Origin: Rhodocyclaceae bacterium
GTDB taxonomy: Bacteria; Pseudomonadota; Gammaproteobacteria; Burkholderiales; Rhodocyclaceae
Assembly (NCBI GenBank): GCA_018262875.1
Contig: JADFDL010000100.1
Span: forward strand, 1 to 6,382
DNA: 6,382 nt
Reading direction: 5' to 3'
The notes under the pieces were generated by a model. The model was not told where the DNA came from, made no database searches, and saw only the letters and a program-made list of their open reading frames with translations. Shown here piece after piece: positions 5,817 through 6,382 of the stretch. The translations under genes and the position numbers were made by a program. Numbering within the stretch: the first letter of the stretch is position 1; every line of letters begins with the position of its first letter.

Positions 5817-6382
5817 ATGGCTGACGAAGGCATCACCCCCCCGCATTACGAATTCTCCGAGAAATACGACCCCGACCACGCCCGGAAGTATTTTCACAAG
5901 CACAACACCGGTTTCTGGCGCCAGCTGTCGACCTGGCGCGAGGTCGGCATGGCGCGCAAGGCGCTGGTCATGGCCGGACGTCCGCGCTCGGTGCTCGACC
6001 TGCCCTGCGGCACCGGCCGCTTCTGGGCCATGCTGGCCGAGGAGCCGGAGCGCAAGATCTACGTGGCCGACAACAGCCAGAACATGATCGATGCCGGGCT
6101 GGAGCTGCGCCCGCGCGAGGTCGTCGCGCGCATCGGGAAATCCTTCTGCCTCTCCGCCTTCGACACCGGCCTGCCGGACAACTTCGTCGAGTGCGTCTTC
6201 AGCATCCGCCTGATGCACCACATCGAGAAGAGCTCCGACCGCATCACCATGCTGAAGGAGTTTGCCCGCATCAGCTCCGGCACGGTGATCGTTTCGCTCT
6301 GGGTGGACGGCAACTTCCGCGCCTGGCGCAACGAGGTCAACGACGCGCGCAAGGCGCGCATCCGCGGCGCCGACCGCCCGCG
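5817..6382 (+). CDS. Class I SAM-dependent methyltransferase (3' end outside window)
   Basis: An open frame of 188 codons runs from the ATG at 5817 to the right edge without a stop. The protein begins MADEGITPPHYEFSEKYD. It carries the SAM-binding motif I VLDLPCGTGRF at residues 59-69, an acidic residue after the second strand (VADNS, Asp85), and a motif IV-like region with DTGLPDNF (116-123) and VFSIRLMHHIE (127-137), where the aromatic or catalytic signature is not distinctive. This is a Methyltransf_11/25-like Rossmann fold. The methyl acceptor cannot be deduced; small molecules, lipids or cell-envelope precursors are all possible. The start is supported by AGGTGG (5803-5808), eight bases upstream. 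An in-frame GTG at 5805 is the only nearby alternative, and it overlaps that ribosome site. Antisense frames over this region are shadows. Confidence 0.85.
   Translation, partial: MADEGITPPHYEFSEKYDPDHARKYFHKHNTGFWRQLSTWREVGMARKALVMAGRPRSVLDLPCGTGRFWAMLAEEPERKIYVADNSQNMIDAGLELRPREVVARIGKSFCLSAFDTGLPDNFVECVFSIRLMHHIEKSSDRITMLKEFARISSGTVIVSLWVDGNFRAWRNEVNDARKARIRGADRP

Noticed and set aside
5811..6221. Minus-strand frames opposite the methyltransferase start
   Set aside because: The plus strand carries a SAM-binding motif and a ribosome site, while the antisense frames have no comparable support.

Overview
The window looks like chromosomal DNA from a GC-rich proteobacterium, most likely a betaproteobacterium. 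This rests on the protein sequences (LysRS, a bifunctional MnmC, a bacterial GluRS without a complete zinc-ligand set, a short glycine-zipper membrane protein) and on strong G/C preference at third codon positions. The exact genus cannot be read from the sequence. Most of the window is translation-related housekeeping DNA.

Layout: bases 2-949 (+) are the 3' two thirds of lysS. A 73-base gap follows, then a glycine-zipper inner-membrane or periplasmic protein (1023-1664, +). Its stop codon lies one base before the TTG start of mnmC (1666-3507, +). mnmC runs convergently into gltX (3490-4883, -), and the two coding ends overlap by 18 bases. gltX reads as a complete glutamyl-tRNA synthetase except for one missing base near 4481, which splits it into two frames. 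A 106-base divergent promoter region separates gltX from a tRNA-Val(CAC) gene (4990-5064, +), which has a clear promoter and a hairpin terminator. Two small minus-strand genes follow: a secreted histidine/cysteine-rich YHYH-like protein (5144-5392) and an 89-residue protein with a ribbon-helix-helix-like C-terminus (5421-5690). A plus-strand class I SAM-dependent methyltransferase begins at 5817 and runs off the right edge without a stop.

The genes share a theme. MnmC completes the mnm5(s2)U34 wobble modification found on tRNA-Lys, tRNA-Glu and tRNA-Gln, and it sits between the synthetases that charge two of those tRNAs (lysS and gltX). The two small minus-strand genes and the methyltransferase have no evident link to translation. 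I see no insertion sequence, CRISPR array, phage gene, toxin-antitoxin pair or defence system. The points most worth checking are the gltX frameshift, the structured convergent junction at 3462-3507, and the two small genes beside the tRNA.
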